57,449 nucleotides of DNA from Paludibacteraceae bacterium (GCA_017558065.1 JAFYWK010000034.1:1-57449); one strand, 5' to 3'; positions 8,696 to 17,705 are shown, counted from the stretch's first letter. Made by a program: numbers and translations. The notes: generated by a model not told the origin, from the sequence alone.

Positions 8696-9703
8696 ATGGC
8701 TGAAGAAAAGAAAAATCCTTCTGTAGAGAAACTCAAGGCATTGCAACTCGCAATGGATAAAATTGACAAACAATTTGGTAAAGGCGCCATCATGAAGTTG
8801 GGCGACGACAAGGTTGAGGATATACCAGTAATCCCTTCTGGTTCTGTGGGACTCAACGTGGCATTGGGCGTAGGAGGTTATCCTCGTGGCCGCGTGGTGG
8901 AGATTTATGGTCCAGAATCTTCTGGTAAGACCACCCTTGCCATCCATGCTATGGCTGAGGTGCAAAAGCAAGGCGGTATCGCTGCAATCATTGATGCTGA
9001 GCACGCTTTTGACCGTTTCTATGCAGAGAAACTGGGTGTCAATACCAATGATTTGCTCATCGCGCAACCGGACTGTGGAGAGCAAGCACTTGACATCGCT
9101 GACGAACTTATCCGCAGTGCTGCGGTGGACCTCGTAGTCATCGACTCTGTGGCAGCCCTGACCCCTAAAGCCGAGATCGAAGGCGATATGGGTGATAACA
9201 AAGTGGGTCTGCACGCTCGACTCATGTCGCAAGCGCTCCGCAAGCTGACCGCTACCATCAACAAGACCAACACCACCTGTATCTTTATCAACCAATTGCG
9301 TGAGAAGATTGGTGTGATGTTCGGCAACCCAGAGACTACTACGGGTGGTAATGCGCTGAAGTTCTATGCTTCTGTTCGACTGGATATCCGCAAAGCAAGC
9401 GCTATCAAAGAAGGCGATGAGATTATCGGTAACCAAGTACGCGTGAAAGTTATCAAGAATAAGGTGGCACCTCCATTCAAGAAAGCTGAGTTCGACCTGA
9501 TGTTCAACGAGGGTATCTCTCGTGTAGGCGAGATCTTGGATATGGGTGTAGATATGGGTATTATCTCTAAGTCTGGTTCTTGGTTTAGCTACGAAGGTAA
9601 CAAGCTCGCGCAGGGTCGCGATGCGGCTAAGAATGTTCTCCGCGACAACCCAGACCTCGCCGAAGAGATTGAAAACAAAATTATGGAAGCGCTGAAAAAG
9701 TAA
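8696..9703 (+). CDS. recA: RecA recombinase
   Basis: A full-length 335-aa RecA. Walker [10 protein letters not shown] lies near residue 68, Walker [11 protein letters not shown] near 145, and loop L2 [20 protein letters not shown] near 200. It forms the filament on single-stranded DNA for homologous recombination and the SOS response. The C-terminus is short ([11 protein letters not shown]) without the acidic tail of enterobacterial RecA. The start is fixed by the promoter and the conserved N-terminal helix. The next gene begins 3 bases after its stop. Confidence 0.97.
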   Translation: MAEEKKNPSVEKLKALQLAMDKIDKQFGKGAIMKLGDDKVEDIPVIPSGSVGLNVALGVGGYPRGRVVEIYGPESSGKTTLAIHAMAEVQKQGGIAAIIDAEHAFDRFYAEKLGVNTNDLLIAQPDCGEQALDIADELIRSAAVDLVVIDSVAALTPKAEIEGDMGDNKVGLHARLMSQALRKLTATINKTNTTCIFINQLREKIGVMFGNPETTTGGNALKFYASVRLDIRKASAIKEGDEIIGNQVRVKVIKNKVAPPFKKAEFDLMFNEGISRVGEILDMGVDMGIISKSGSWFSYEGNKLAQGRDAAKNVLRDNPDLAEEIENKIMEALKK

Positions 9704-9705
9704 TC

Positions 9706-11286
9706 TTGAATCAGCAAACTCTCATATTAAGTCCAGAGAAAGCTCACGACATGGAACAAAAGTTTCGTGTCGTGAAGCGTTCTATTGACGCTCGCCAAAA
9801 GCAGCTCAAGGTCCATCTTACCGTACTCACCGATGAGCAGGGAGCACCGTTGCCTAAGGACGCACCTATCCCGCTCTATGAGCCACCCCGTTTTCAAGAT
9901 GTGCACAATGCCGAGCGTAGCGTAGCCATCATAGGTGCAGGTCCTGCGGGTTTGTTTGCCGCTTTGACTCTCATTGAAAAAGGTATCAAGCCTATCATCT
10001 ACGAACGCGGCAAAGAGGTGGCTGAGCGCAAGAAGGACATCGCCACGCTCAACCGTAATCAGGGGCTTAATGCTGAGTCCAACTACTGCTTTGGTGAGGG
10101 CGGAGCAGGTACTTTCTCTGATGGCAAACTCTTCTCACGCAGCAAGAAACGTGGCAATATGCAGCGCGTCATGGAACTCTTCCACCATTTCGGTGGCGAC
10201 GACCGCCTATTGTACGAAGCCCATGCCCATATCGGTAGTGACAAACTGCCAACCATCATTCGCCGCATGCGCGAGTGCATCATCGAACATGGTGGAGAGA
10301 TACATTTCTCTACTTGCGTGGATGAATCTCTCTTCCGCGACCTCATCGCCAATAGCCAATATCCAATAGGCGGAACACCGTCCAATAGCCCTTTAGGGCG
10401 TCCACTCCTTGGCGTCATCCTCGCCATAGGTCACTCCGCCCACGACACCTACCACATGCTGCATGCCAACGGTGTTGCCTTGGCTACCAAAGGTTTCGCG
10501 ATGGGCGTGCGCGCGGAGCACCCACAGGCGCTGATCAACAAACTGATGTACCACGATCCATCACCCGAACTCATCCAGTTGGTGGGCAATGCTTCGTATT
10601 CGTTGGTAACACAGGTGCAAGGCCGCGGAGTATATTCCTTCTGCATGTGTCCTGGCGGACATATCGTCCCAGCGGGCAGTGCGCTGAATAGTTGTGTGGT
10701 CAATGGCATGTCTGCCAGCCACCGCAACTCTCCATTTGCCAATTCGGGCATGGTGGTGGAGATTCGTCCCGAGGACCTCATCCAATATCCAATAGGCGGA
10801 CCGCCGTCCAATAACCAATATCCACAAGCAGACCCGCTTGCTGGTCTGCGCTTCCAGCAAGAGCTCGAACGCCTTGCCTTCGAGCACGGTGGCGAACCAT
10901 CTATGGCTCCTGCCCAACGCTTACGAGATTTCGTGGAGGGCAAAGCCAGCAAAACGTTACCTGCGTGTAGTTATCTGCCAGGCATGGTGTCCAGTCGCCT
11001 AGACCAATGGTTACCCGAACATATTGGCAAACGCTTGCAACAGGGTTTCCGCGATTTCGACCGCAAGTATCGTGGTTTCTTGACCAACGAGGCGGTTATC
11101 CTCGGTGTCGAAAGCCGTAGCAGTAGCGCTGTGCGTATTCCTCGCGATCCCGAAACATTGCAGTCCATTTCTACGCCTCACCTCTATCCTTGTGGCGAGG
11201 GTGCTGGTTATGCGGGAGGTATCACATCCTCCGCACTGGACGGCATCAATGTCGCGCTCAAAATAGTGGAAAGTATGATCCGATAA
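9706..11286 (+). CDS. FAD-dependent dehydrogenase with two repeat insertions
   Basis: A 526-aa flavoprotein of the uncharacterised FAD-dependent dehydrogenase family. The dinucleotide motif is IIGAGPAGLFAALTL near residue 75, and the FAD end motif is LYPCGEGAGYAGGITSSALDG near 490. The start is probably TTG at 9706, because the N-terminal LILSPEKA strand looks part of the domain; ATG at 9751 would lose it. Two in-frame inserts break conserved stretches: about 10351-10410 (NSQYPIGGTPSNSPLGRP) and about 10780-10830 (IQYPIGGPPSNNQYPQAD). The second splits a RPED...PLAGL..Q motif. Both are CCAATA words around GC-rich palindromes. The substrate is unknown. Confidence 0.8.
   Translation: MNQQTLILSPEKAHDMEQKFRVVKRSIDARQKQLKVHLTVLTDEQGAPLPKDAPIPLYEPPRFQDVHNAERSVAIIGAGPAGLFAALTLIEKGIKPIIYERGKEVAERKKDIATLNRNQGLNAESNYCFGEGGAGTFSDGKLFSRSKKRGNMQRVMELFHHFGGDDRLLYEAHAHIGSDKLPTIIRRMRECIIEHGGEIHFSTCVDESLFRDLIANSQYPIGGTPSNSPLGRPLLGVILAIGHSAHDTYHMLHANGVALATKGFAMGVRAEHPQALINKLMYHDPSPELIQLVGNASYSLVTQVQGRGVYSFCMCPGGHIVPAGSALNSCVVNGMSASHRNSPFANSGMVVEIRPEDLIQYPIGGPPSNNQYPQADPLAGLRFQQELERLAFEHGGEPSMAPAQRLRDFVEGKASKTLPACSYLPGMVSSRLDQWLPEHIGKRLQQGFRDFDRKYRGFLTNEAVILGVESRSSSAVRIPRDPETLQSISTPHLYPCGEGAGYAGGITSSALDGINVALKIVESMIR
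10351..10410 (+). repeat. In-frame word repeat with palindromes, copy 1
   Basis: CCAATA words enclose two small palindromes, GGCGGAACACCG and GCCCTTTAGGGC. The reading frame is kept through the insert. Confidence 0.75.
10780..10830 (+). repeat. In-frame word repeat with palindrome, copy 2
   Basis: CCAATATCCAATA is followed by the palindrome GGCGGACCGCC and then CCAATAACCAATATCC. It shares words and order with the copy at 10351. Confidence 0.75.
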
Positions 11287-11326
11287 CTACCTTATACAAC
11301 GGCTAAGCCACTCTACAAAAACCATT

Positions 11327-12031
11327 ATGTTTACACGAACGATACAACTCATAGGCGAAGAGAGTTTTGCAGCGTTGCAACGCGCGCGCGTAATATTATT
11401 TGGAGTAGGTGGCGTGGGCGGTTGGTGCGCAGAGACACTTCTCCGCACGGGCATTGGACACCTGACTCTGGTGGATTTCGACAAAGTGGATACTACCAAC
11501 CTCAATCGTCAAGTGGTGGCTACTCATAATAATATCGGACAAAGCAAGGTGCTGGAAATGCAAAAACGCCTGCTCTCCATTGCTCCCGAAGCCGATGTGC
11601 AAGCCATTGACCGTCAATACAATAGCGACACCGCTGATAGTTTCGACCTCGCGCAATACGACATCGTGATTGATGCCATAGACATGGTGGAGTGCAAGGC
11701 GCTCTTGCTATATAATGCCACCGCAGCGGGCTGCAAAGTCTATTCCAGTATGGGAGCAGGTCGCAAAACCGACCCGCAGAAGATTCGCACCGCCGAGTTT
11801 TGGAAGGTGCAAGGTTGCCCTCTTGCGCGTGCCTTGCGCACGAAAATGAAAAAGGCAGGACTAATGCCTGCCACTAAGATTCGATGTGTCTATTCCGAGG
11901 AGATTAGTGGCGAAAAGGGTACGCTCGCACCTGTCGTAGGTGTCTTCGGCATGACCCTCGCCAGCATGGTGATTAATCATGTAGCAGTTTCTCCAAGCAC
12001 ACCTGCAATGCCTCCGTCCAGTGAGGAATAG
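11327..12031 (+). CDS. tcdA: tRNA threonylcarbamoyladenosine dehydratase TcdA
   Basis: A 234-aa ThiF/E1-like enzyme. The nucleotide motif GVGGVGGWCAETLLRTGIG lies near residue 27, and DFDKVDTTNLNRQ and KVLEMQKRLLSIAP follow as in E1-like folds. TcdA uses ATP to cyclise t6A at position 37 of ANN-decoding tRNAs. The conserved fold ends near VFGMTLASMVINH; the last 13 residues run into the 3' end of rfbD on the other strand (59-base overlap). It lies 40 bases after the dehydrogenase gene and is probably transcribed with recA. Confidence 0.88.
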   Translation: MFTRTIQLIGEESFAALQRARVILFGVGGVGGWCAETLLRTGIGHLTLVDFDKVDTTNLNRQVVATHNNIGQSKVLEMQKRLLSIAPEADVQAIDRQYNSDTADSFDLAQYDIVIDAIDMVECKALLLYNATAAGCKVYSSMGAGRKTDPQKIRTAEFWKVQGCPLARALRTKMKKAGLMPATKIRCVYSEEISGEKGTLAPVVGVFGMTLASMVINHVAVSPSTPAMPPSSEE

Positions 12032-12851
12032 CGATACCGAAGGTCTGCTTGATCTTGGTCTTGCTCAGCACGCTATAGTGCGGGCGTGGCGTTTGGTATT
12101 GATACTCGCTGCTTAGGATAGGACGCAGGTGGCAAGATGCAATCTTGTCCGCCGCCTCTTTACCTAATAAAGATTGTGCGCGTGCGAAGATCTCATGCGT
12201 GAAATCGTACCACGAGCAGACACCCTCGTTGGTGAAGTGGTACACACCTGGTTGCCAAGTAGGAGCATTGATAGCTGCAAAAATTGCCACAGCCAAATCC
12301 GCAGCATAGGTGGGTGAACCAATCTGGTCAAACACTACGCCCAGCGCCTCGCGCTCTTGACCTAAACGCAACATTGTCTTTACAAAATTATTACCAAAAG
12401 TGGAATACAACCACGCGGTGCGAATGATGATGGACTCTGGACAAACGGCTTGCAACAGCACCTCTCCCTCTCTCTTTGTTCGTCCGTATGCAGTACGAGG
12501 AGCGACCGAGTCAGTTTCTTCGTATGGCACACAGGCTTCGCCTGAGAAAACATAATCTGTGCTCACATGAATCACTCGTGCGCCCGAAAGCCCCAAGTTT
12601 TCTACCGCCAAAGCGTTAATCTTATGCGCTAAAACTTCGTCGGTTTCGGCTTTGTCCACATTGGTGTATGCAGCGCAATTGACGATAATATCAATCGCAT
12701 TGTCAGTGACAAACTGGCTGACTGCCTCGCGCGAGGTGATGTCCAGTTCTGCTATATCGGTGAAGAAATATGTATGCTGAGTTTGTTGCGCCGAGAGGAC
12801 ACGCATCTCGTTGCCCAGTTGTCCGTTGGCGCCAGTGATGAGAATATTCAT
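11973..12851 (-). CDS. rfbD: dTDP-4-dehydrorhamnose reductase
   Basis: A 292-aa short-chain reductase. GANGQLGNEM at the N-terminus binds NADPH; STDYVFSG and YGRTKREGE carry the catalytic Thr/Tyr-x-x-x-Lys residues. It makes dTDP-L-rhamnose, the last step of the pathway, for surface polysaccharide. It follows rfbC with a 47-base gap that is itself a repeat-hairpin element. Its 3' end overlaps tcdA by 59 bases on the opposite strand. Confidence 0.92.
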   Translation of the reverse strand: MNILITGANGQLGNEMRVLSAQQTQHTYFFTDIAELDITSREAVSQFVTDNAIDIIVNCAAYTNVDKAETDEVLAHKINALAVENLGLSGARVIHVSTDYVFSGEACVPYEETDSVAPRTAYGRTKREGEVLLQAVCPESIIIRTAWLYSTFGNNFVKTMLRLGQEREALGVVFDQIGSPTYAADLAVAIFAAINAPTWQPGVYHFTNEGVCSWYDFTHEIFARAQSLLGKEAADKIASCHLRPILSSEYQYQTPRPHYSVLSKTKIKQTFGIAIPHWTEALQVCLEKLLHD

Positions 12852-12898
12852 GCTGTTTAGTGTTTAGAGGACGGCGCAGAGCGCCTACTGTTTAGTGT
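12852..12898. repeat. Direct repeats around a GC hairpin between rfbC and rfbD
   Basis: Two copies of CTGTTTAGTGTTTA (from 12853 and 12888) flank the hairpin GGCGC-AGA-GCGCC. The layout is the same as that of the word-palindrome inserts inside genes. Confidence 0.8.
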
Positions 12899-13447
12899 TT
12901 AAAAAGGATTATTCAATTCTGCAAGTAATGGGTGGTTCTTGTCTTTCTCGCTGAGAATCATCTGCTCGGTTGGGATTTGCCAATCAATGTTCAGTGCAGG
13001 GTCGGTGAGCAGAACACCACCATCGGCTTCAGGGTGATATAGGTTATCGCACTTGTATGTAAATACCGCGCGCTCGCTCAATACAGAAAAACCATGTGCA
13101 AAACCGCGTGGGATATAGAACTGGCGATGACTCTCGGCATCCAACTCTACTGCAAAATGCTGACCATAAGTAGGGCTATCCTTGCGCAGGTCCACAGCCA
13201 CGTCCAGCACACGACCCTCCGCGCAACTGACCAACTTGGCTTGGGTGTAAGGTGGGCGTTGGAAATGCAGACCACGCACTACACCATAGGTAGAGCAGGA
13301 CTTGTTGTCCTGTACAAAAGTGGCATCTACACCCGCTTCGCGGTAGCGTTGTTCGTTGTAAGTTTCTATGAAATAACCGCGTGCATCGCGGAATACTTTT
13401 GGTTCAATAACCAACAATCCCTCAATGGGTGTTTTGAAAACTTCCAT
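12899..13447 (-). CDS. rfbC: dTDP-4-dehydrorhamnose 3,5-epimerase
   Basis: A 182-aa cupin epimerase. The conserved RGLHFQ (active-site His), the DLRKDSPTYG strand and IPRGFAHGF are all present. It converts dTDP-4-keto-6-deoxyglucose to the rhamno form for RfbD. rfbA and rfbB are not in the window. Its promoter is divergent from that of the M6 protease and shares the same palindromic -33 region. Confidence 0.93.
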   Translation of the reverse strand: MEVFKTPIEGLLVIEPKVFRDARGYFIETYNEQRYREAGVDATFVQDNKSCSTYGVVRGLHFQRPPYTQAKLVSCAEGRVLDVAVDLRKDSPTYGQHFAVELDAESHRQFYIPRGFAHGFSVLSERAVFTYKCDNLYHPEADGGVLLTDPALNIDWQIPTEQMILSEKDKNHPLLAELNNPF

Positions 13448-13469
13448 AACTTTTTATTAAAATATGGTG

Positions 13470-13500
13470 CAAAGGTAGTATTTTTTTTGCATATGTGCAA
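13470..13500 (-). promoter_or_regulatory. rfbC promoter (divergent)
   Basis: On the minus strand, TTG (CAA at 13498-13500) and TACCTTTG (CAAAGGTA at 13470-13477) have a 20-base spacer. The -33 site lies back-to-back with that of the M6 promoter. Confidence 0.8.
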
Positions 13501-13517
13501 ATAAAAGTGTACCTTTG
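13487..13517 (+). promoter_or_regulatory. M6 protease promoter (divergent)
   Basis: TTG at 13487-13489 and TACCTTTG at 13510-13517, 20-base spacer. TTGCATATGTGCAA (13487-13500) joins both -33 sites. Confidence 0.8.
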
Positions 13518-13539
13518 CGCAAAATTTAGATATTGTAGT

Positions 13540-15072
13540 ATGAAACAGACCGTAAAATATGTTGTTGCAACCCTGTGTGTTGCATGCTTATCTATGAGTA
13601 ATGTGTGGGCGGTTGCGCCACTGCCAGGACTGGGGCTCACTGAGCACGTTCGCAAACCTATTCCACAAGGTATCGTACACCAGCAGCGTGCTGCTATGGA
13701 ATGGCAGGCTCCCGAATTGGTATCGCGTGGGTTGCTAATCGTAGTGGAGTTTGCTGATACACCTCTTTCAGCAGGCAATACTGTGGAGTCTTTTGACTCG
13801 TTGGCTAATGCCGATGACTATACCTATAATGGGGCTATGGGATCGTGCAAGAAGTACTTTCAAGACCAGTCTGATGGTCAATATACTCCACAGTTTGATG
13901 TGGTAGGACCTGTGGTTTTGCCTCAAAGCACGGCATACTATGGTACGGATGCGGCGTATAGTGGTGATGATAGGTATGTTGCTGATTTTGTGATAGATGC
14001 TTGCAAAGGTGCACAAGCAATGGGCGTGGACTTTGCCAACTATGATCAGAATGGCGATGGCAATGTGGACTTGGTATATATCCTCTATGCGGGCTATAGC
14101 CAAGCGGACGGCGGTCCTGCTACTTCTATCTGGCCTCATGCCTGGGATATGCAGTCGGCATTGTATTATGGCAATACGAATCAGAACGAATACTATGTTC
14201 ATGCCAACGATGCGGGTTATATCACTTCGCAGAACCTGCCCGTGCTGAATGGCAAAACGATTTTGCGCTACGCTTGCTCCAACGAACTGATTTTCAGTAG
14301 TGGAGCTCGTACGAGCATAGGTACGATATGCCACGAGTTTGCGCATGTGTTGGGTCTGCCAGATTATTACCTTACCACCACCGAACCCATCACACAGCAA
14401 CGCCTCACGCCCGGTGCGTGGTCGCTGATGGGGTCGGGCAATTATCTGAATAATGGTAATACACCACCTAACCTTTCGGTGTATGATAAATATTTTCTCG
14501 GTTGGCTCACCCCAACTGTTCTGGATAGGTCGCAGTCGCTCACTATTCCTGCTGATGGTGCGACTACATATATGCTAACTCGCAATCAGATGCATTCTGA
14601 AGAGGGTGCGTATCGTACTGATACTGCGTATTATATCGAGAATCGCCAAAAGGAGGGTTGGGACGCTTATCTTCCTGGACATGGTATGTTAATTTGGCGT
14701 GTCTTATATGATAAAGTGGATTGGTACAACAATTGTCCTAATGATTATGTGGCACGCTATCTTCTCGTTTCTGCTAAATCCACTTCTTCGCCTTATACCA
14801 CAGGTAAGGAAAAGCCAGAGGTACCATTCCCAGGTTCAAGCAAGCAAACTAAATATGAGCCTTTCAAGGGATATAATGGTTTGTATAATATTCAAGAAAC
14901 CAATGGAGTAATAACCTGTGATTTCACTACTACCAACAACGCAACTGATGTGGAAATGGTGCCAGTCGCAGATGAGTCCGTTGTGTGGTACAATCTCTTG
15001 GGACAACCTGTAGATATTCAGTCGTATAAGGGTGTTGTAGTTAGCAAGCAGGGTAAGGTGCTGGTTCGATAA
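13540..15072 (+). CDS. Secreted M6-family metalloprotease with T9SS tail
   Basis: A 510-aa protein with signal peptide MKQTVKYVVATLCVACLSMS ending near NVWA. The zinc site HEFAHVLGLPDYY (HExxHxxGxxD) is near residue 267, in an immune-inhibitor-A/M6 domain that begins RGLLIVVEFADT and includes the calcium-loop-like DQNGDGNVDLVYI. The tail (VVWYNLLGQPVDIQ, then KGKVLVR-like end) is a T9SS sorting domain. ATG 13540 is chosen because the upstream ATG at 13495 precedes the promoter's start site. Unlike the second M6 protease, it lacks the QPDG...HGDE propeptide. Confidence 0.85.
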   Translation: MKQTVKYVVATLCVACLSMSNVWAVAPLPGLGLTEHVRKPIPQGIVHQQRAAMEWQAPELVSRGLLIVVEFADTPLSAGNTVESFDSLANADDYTYNGAMGSCKKYFQDQSDGQYTPQFDVVGPVVLPQSTAYYGTDAAYSGDDRYVADFVIDACKGAQAMGVDFANYDQNGDGNVDLVYILYAGYSQADGGPATSIWPHAWDMQSALYYGNTNQNEYYVHANDAGYITSQNLPVLNGKTILRYACSNELIFSSGARTSIGTICHEFAHVLGLPDYYLTTTEPITQQRLTPGAWSLMGSGNYLNNGNTPPNLSVYDKYFLGWLTPTVLDRSQSLTIPADGATTYMLTRNQMHSEEGAYRTDTAYYIENRQKEGWDAYLPGHGMLIWRVLYDKVDWYNNCPNDYVARYLLVSAKSTSSPYTTGKEKPEVPFPGSSKQTKYEPFKGYNGLYNIQETNGVITCDFTTTNNATDVEMVPVADESVVWYNLLGQPVDIQSYKGVVVSKQGKVLVR

Positions 15073-15094
15073 GAGACCATATGTATATAATAAG

Positions 15095-15126
15095 GAAACG
15101 AGGGTTCAAAAGCCCTCGTTTCTTGT
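15095..15126. terminator. Bidirectional terminator between M6 protease and hflX
   Basis: GAAACGAGGG (15095-15104) pairs with CCCTCGTTTC (15113-15122). A/T runs on both sides serve the two convergent genes. Confidence 0.85.
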
Positions 15127-15140
15127 TATATAGCAATCGT

Positions 15141-16466
15141 TTATTCGTACTGCTGGAATAGGAAATCGTTGTACGGATAGCGCTGGATATGAATCGCTTT
15201 GATTCGGTCATAGAAGAGCGCTTTTAGTTCGTCGATATTCGTCTTTTGGCGTGCGGAGATGAAGATGCAATCATCGTGCAACTTCGCCATCCATGTGCGT
15301 TGCAGTTCTTCCAGCGAGATGTTCTCGCGTTTGACAGGCGTGAGATCGTCTTCTTCTTTGGGAACATAGGTGAAGGCATCAATCTTGTTGAAGACTACGA
15401 TACGAGGAATCTGCGCCACGGTCTTCTCTGATTTTCGATTGCCGTTGCCTGATTTCCGATTTTTAGACCATGGGTCTGCCTCTTTGATTTCAGTCTGCTT
15501 GGTTAGCAGTTCGTTGATGGTCTGCTCCACCACCTCGTATTGCTCCTCGAAGTTTGGGTGCGAGATATCCACTACGTGGATTAGCAGGTCTGCCTCGCGT
15601 ACTTCGTCCAGCGTGGACTTGAAGGACTCTACCAAGTGGTGGGGGAGTTTTCGGATAAATCCTACGGTGTCAGAGAGCAAGAAGGGAAGGTTCTCTATGG
15701 TCACTTTGCGCACGGTGGTGTCCAGGGTGGCAAAGAGTTTGTTCTCGGCAAAGACCTCGGACTTGCTGATGAGGTTCATGATGGTGGACTTGCCCACGTT
15801 GGTATAACCAACGAGTGCCACGCGCACCATCTTGCCGCGGTTCTGACGTTGGGTAGCCATCTGGCGGTCAATTTTCTTCAGCTCCTCGCGGAGCAGCGCA
15901 ATGCGTTGTCCGATGATTCGTTTGTCGGCCTCAATCTGCGTTTCACCCATACCACGGCTGGTGGTACCACCACCGCGCTGACGGTCCAGGTGCGACCACA
16001 TACGGGTCAGACGGGGGAGCATATATTGCAGGTGCGCCATTTCTACCTGTGTCTTGGCGTAGGAGGTCTGCGCACGATGTAGGAAGATTTCCAGAATGAG
16101 AATGGTGCGGTCAATGACGCGAACGGGTTGTTTGTGGTTGTCCTTGATCTCGTTCTGGTTGTGTGCATTGAGCGCTTTCTCTATGTTGCGCAATTGGCGA
16201 GGAGAGAGCTCGTCATCAAAGATGACCATGTCAATAAAGTCATCGGTGTCAGCCAATTGCTGCACGTATTGGTTGATCTCTTGCAGTTTGCCTTCGCCCA
16301 CGTAGGTGGATGTGTTAGGCGAGTCGAGGCGTTGTACGAAACGCTTGACGCAGGTTGTATTATTGGTGTCGGCAAGAAAAGCCAACTCGTCTAAGTATTC
16401 TTTTGTTCTCTCTTCGTTTTGGTTGGGGGTAATGAGTCCCACCAAAACAGCATTCAGTTTGCCCAT
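15141..16466 (-). CDS. hflX: Ribosome-associated GTPase HflX
   Basis: A 441-aa GTPase. The N-terminal HflX domain (SPNTSTYVGEGKLQEI) and helical linker (RLTRMWSHLDRQRGG, GMGETQIEADKR) precede the G domain with Walker A GYTNVGKST, G3 DTVGF and G4 FNKID. HflX splits stalled or stress-inactivated 70S ribosomes. The start MGKLNAVLVG is preferred over ATG 16553, since the promoter places the transcript start near 16525. About 15419-15470 encode an Arg/Lys/Ser/Gly insert (KNRKSGNGNRKSEK) just before G4, a word repeat inside the GTPase domain. The 5' leader is made of GTAGAATTG-like words. Confidence 0.92.
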   Translation of the reverse strand: MGKLNAVLVGLITPNQNEERTKEYLDELAFLADTNNTTCVKRFVQRLDSPNTSTYVGEGKLQEINQYVQQLADTDDFIDMVIFDDELSPRQLRNIEKALNAHNQNEIKDNHKQPVRVIDRTILILEIFLHRAQTSYAKTQVEMAHLQYMLPRLTRMWSHLDRQRGGGTTSRGMGETQIEADKRIIGQRIALLREELKKIDRQMATQRQNRGKMVRVALVGYTNVGKSTIMNLISKSEVFAENKLFATLDTTVRKVTIENLPFLLSDTVGFIRKLPHHLVESFKSTLDEVREADLLIHVVDISHPNFEEQYEVVEQTINELLTKQTEIKEADPWSKNRKSGNGNRKSEKTVAQIPRIVVFNKIDAFTYVPKEEDDLTPVKRENISLEELQRTWMAKLHDDCIFISARQKTNIDELKALFYDRIKAIHIQRYPYNDFLFQQYE

Positions 16467-16520
16467 AGTGTTGTATAGAGTTGTGTAGAGTTGTTTAGCA
16501 GTTGTGTAGAATTGTTTGTA
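16467..16520 (-). repeat. Word repeats in the hflX leader
   Basis: Read on the hflX strand, CTACACAA and CTAAACAA words repeat with slight changes right up to the start codon. The same vocabulary is used in the recA and transketolase leaders. Confidence 0.75.
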
Positions 16521-16530
16521 AAAAAGTGTG

Positions 16531-16561
16531 CAAAGATAGTATTTTATTTTCATTTGTACAA
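16531..16561 (-). promoter_or_regulatory. hflX promoter
   Basis: Minus-strand TTG (CAA at 16559-16561) and TATCTTTG (CAAAGATA at 16531-16538), 20-base spacer. Confidence 0.8.
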
Positions 16562-16641
16562 GATTTACTATGAAGTTTCACCAAAATGTGGAGTATTTGC
16601 TATATCTTCTATTGCCTTTGTTCGAAAAAAGCATTTTGGGC

Positions 16642-16672
16642 TTGTATATGTCCGATTTTTTTTGTAACTTTG
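16642..16672 (+). promoter_or_regulatory. Promoter of the 16696 envelope operon
   Basis: TTG at 16642-16644 and TAACTTTG at 16665-16672, 20-base spacer. Confidence 0.8.
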
Positions 16673-16695
16673 CGCCCAAATTCATTTGGGCGATT

Positions 16696-17208
16696 ATGAT
16701 AGAGATTTTGAAATATTGCTTACCCGCACTATGTGTGCTGTTGGCGACATGGATTGTGATGCACAAATTTTATAAAAGTGAAGCAGAAAAACGCCTCTGG
16801 GAGCTCAAACGTCTCTCGCAAAAAGAGATTTCTCCGTTGCGTATGCGTGCTTATGAGCGCTTGGCACTATTATTGGAGCGAACAACGCCAGAGCATATGT
16901 TGGTGGAACTCAATTTGGGCGAGATGACGATCCTGCAAGTGCAGCAGCATCTGATGCGTACCATTCGCGTGGAGTATGATCATAATCTCAGCCAACAGGT
17001 GTATGTGAGCGATGAGGTGTGGCAACTCATTCTGTCGGCGCGCGATCAGATGGTGGCGTTCGTCAATAGCATGGCGCAGCAAATGCCTCCCGAGAGTTCT
17101 GCACTCGACTATGCCAAAGTGCTCATCACCGCTTATTCCTCCAATGGATATACTGCCAACGAACAAGCGATGCTTGCTCTACGCAATGAAGCAAGATCTT
17201 TATTATGA
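16696..17208 (+). CDS. Membrane-anchored Bacteroidota protein (DUF7935-like)
   Basis: A 170-aa protein with one N-terminal membrane helix (ILKYCLPALCVLLATWIVM) and a helical cytoplasmic part: LRMRAYERLALLLERTTPEHML and RVEYDHNLSQQVYVS. The pattern resembles a family widespread in Bacteroidota that I recall as DUF7935; its function is unknown. ATG 16696 fits the promoter; the longer frame from 16570 begins before it. The stop overlaps the next start (ATGA), so the genes are translationally coupled. Confidence 0.7.
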   Translation: MIEILKYCLPALCVLLATWIVMHKFYKSEAEKRLWELKRLSQKEISPLRMRAYERLALLLERTTPEHMLVELNLGEMTILQVQQHLMRTIRVEYDHNLSQQVYVSDEVWQLILSARDQMVAFVNSMAQQMPPESSALDYAKVLITAYSSNGYTANEQAMLALRNEARSLL

Positions 17209-17705
17209 ACTCATTAAAACCAATGATACATATACACAAACTGCTGCTCTATGTGTTGTGCGCTATCCTTATGGCGGCATGCACTACGGATACCACTTGC
17301 CGAAAAGAGATGGATGTGGCTATGGGACTAACGCTGCAAGCCGACTCGCTGAACGCAAAGGGGCATGCGGTGATTTATACCAATTGGGATAGTCTGACGG
17401 TGGAAGCATTGGGCAAAAACGAACTGCTGATTGACAATGGCAAAAGTGTGAAAAGATTGTTCTTGCCTTTGCGGCCAGACACAACTGTATCTGCATTTTT
17501 GATGACTTTTCACGAGCAGACCGATACTCTATATGTGGCACATACTCCGCGCCAGTATTTTGTGAGCTTGGCATGCGGTTGTGCTATTTATCATACCATT
17601 ACCGCTGCATGGTCCTCCGATACGCGTGTGGATAGTGTGCAAATCATCAACGCCAGCGTGGAGAACGCTGTGCAGGATAATCTGCGTATTTATTTGCATG
17701 AATAG
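17205..17705 (+). CDS. Lipoprotein (DUF6452-like)
   Basis: A 166-aa lipoprotein with lipobox LMAAC (Cys 26 from the first ATG; ATG 17223 would give a shorter signal). The Cys-rich start TTDTTCRKEMDV and a beta-rich body follow, with a conserved CGCAIYHTI near the end. The family DUF6452 is a likely match, commonly next to a DUF6048 protein, as here. It is probably an outer-membrane-associated partner of the next gene product. Confidence 0.6.
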   Translation: MNSLKPMIHIHKLLLYVLCAILMAACTTDTTCRKEMDVAMGLTLQADSLNAKGHAVIYTNWDSLTVEALGKNELLIDNGKSVKRLFLPLRPDTTVSAFLMTFHEQTDTLYVAHTPRQYFVSLACGCAIYHTITAAWSSDTRVDSVQIINASVENAVQDNLRIYLHE

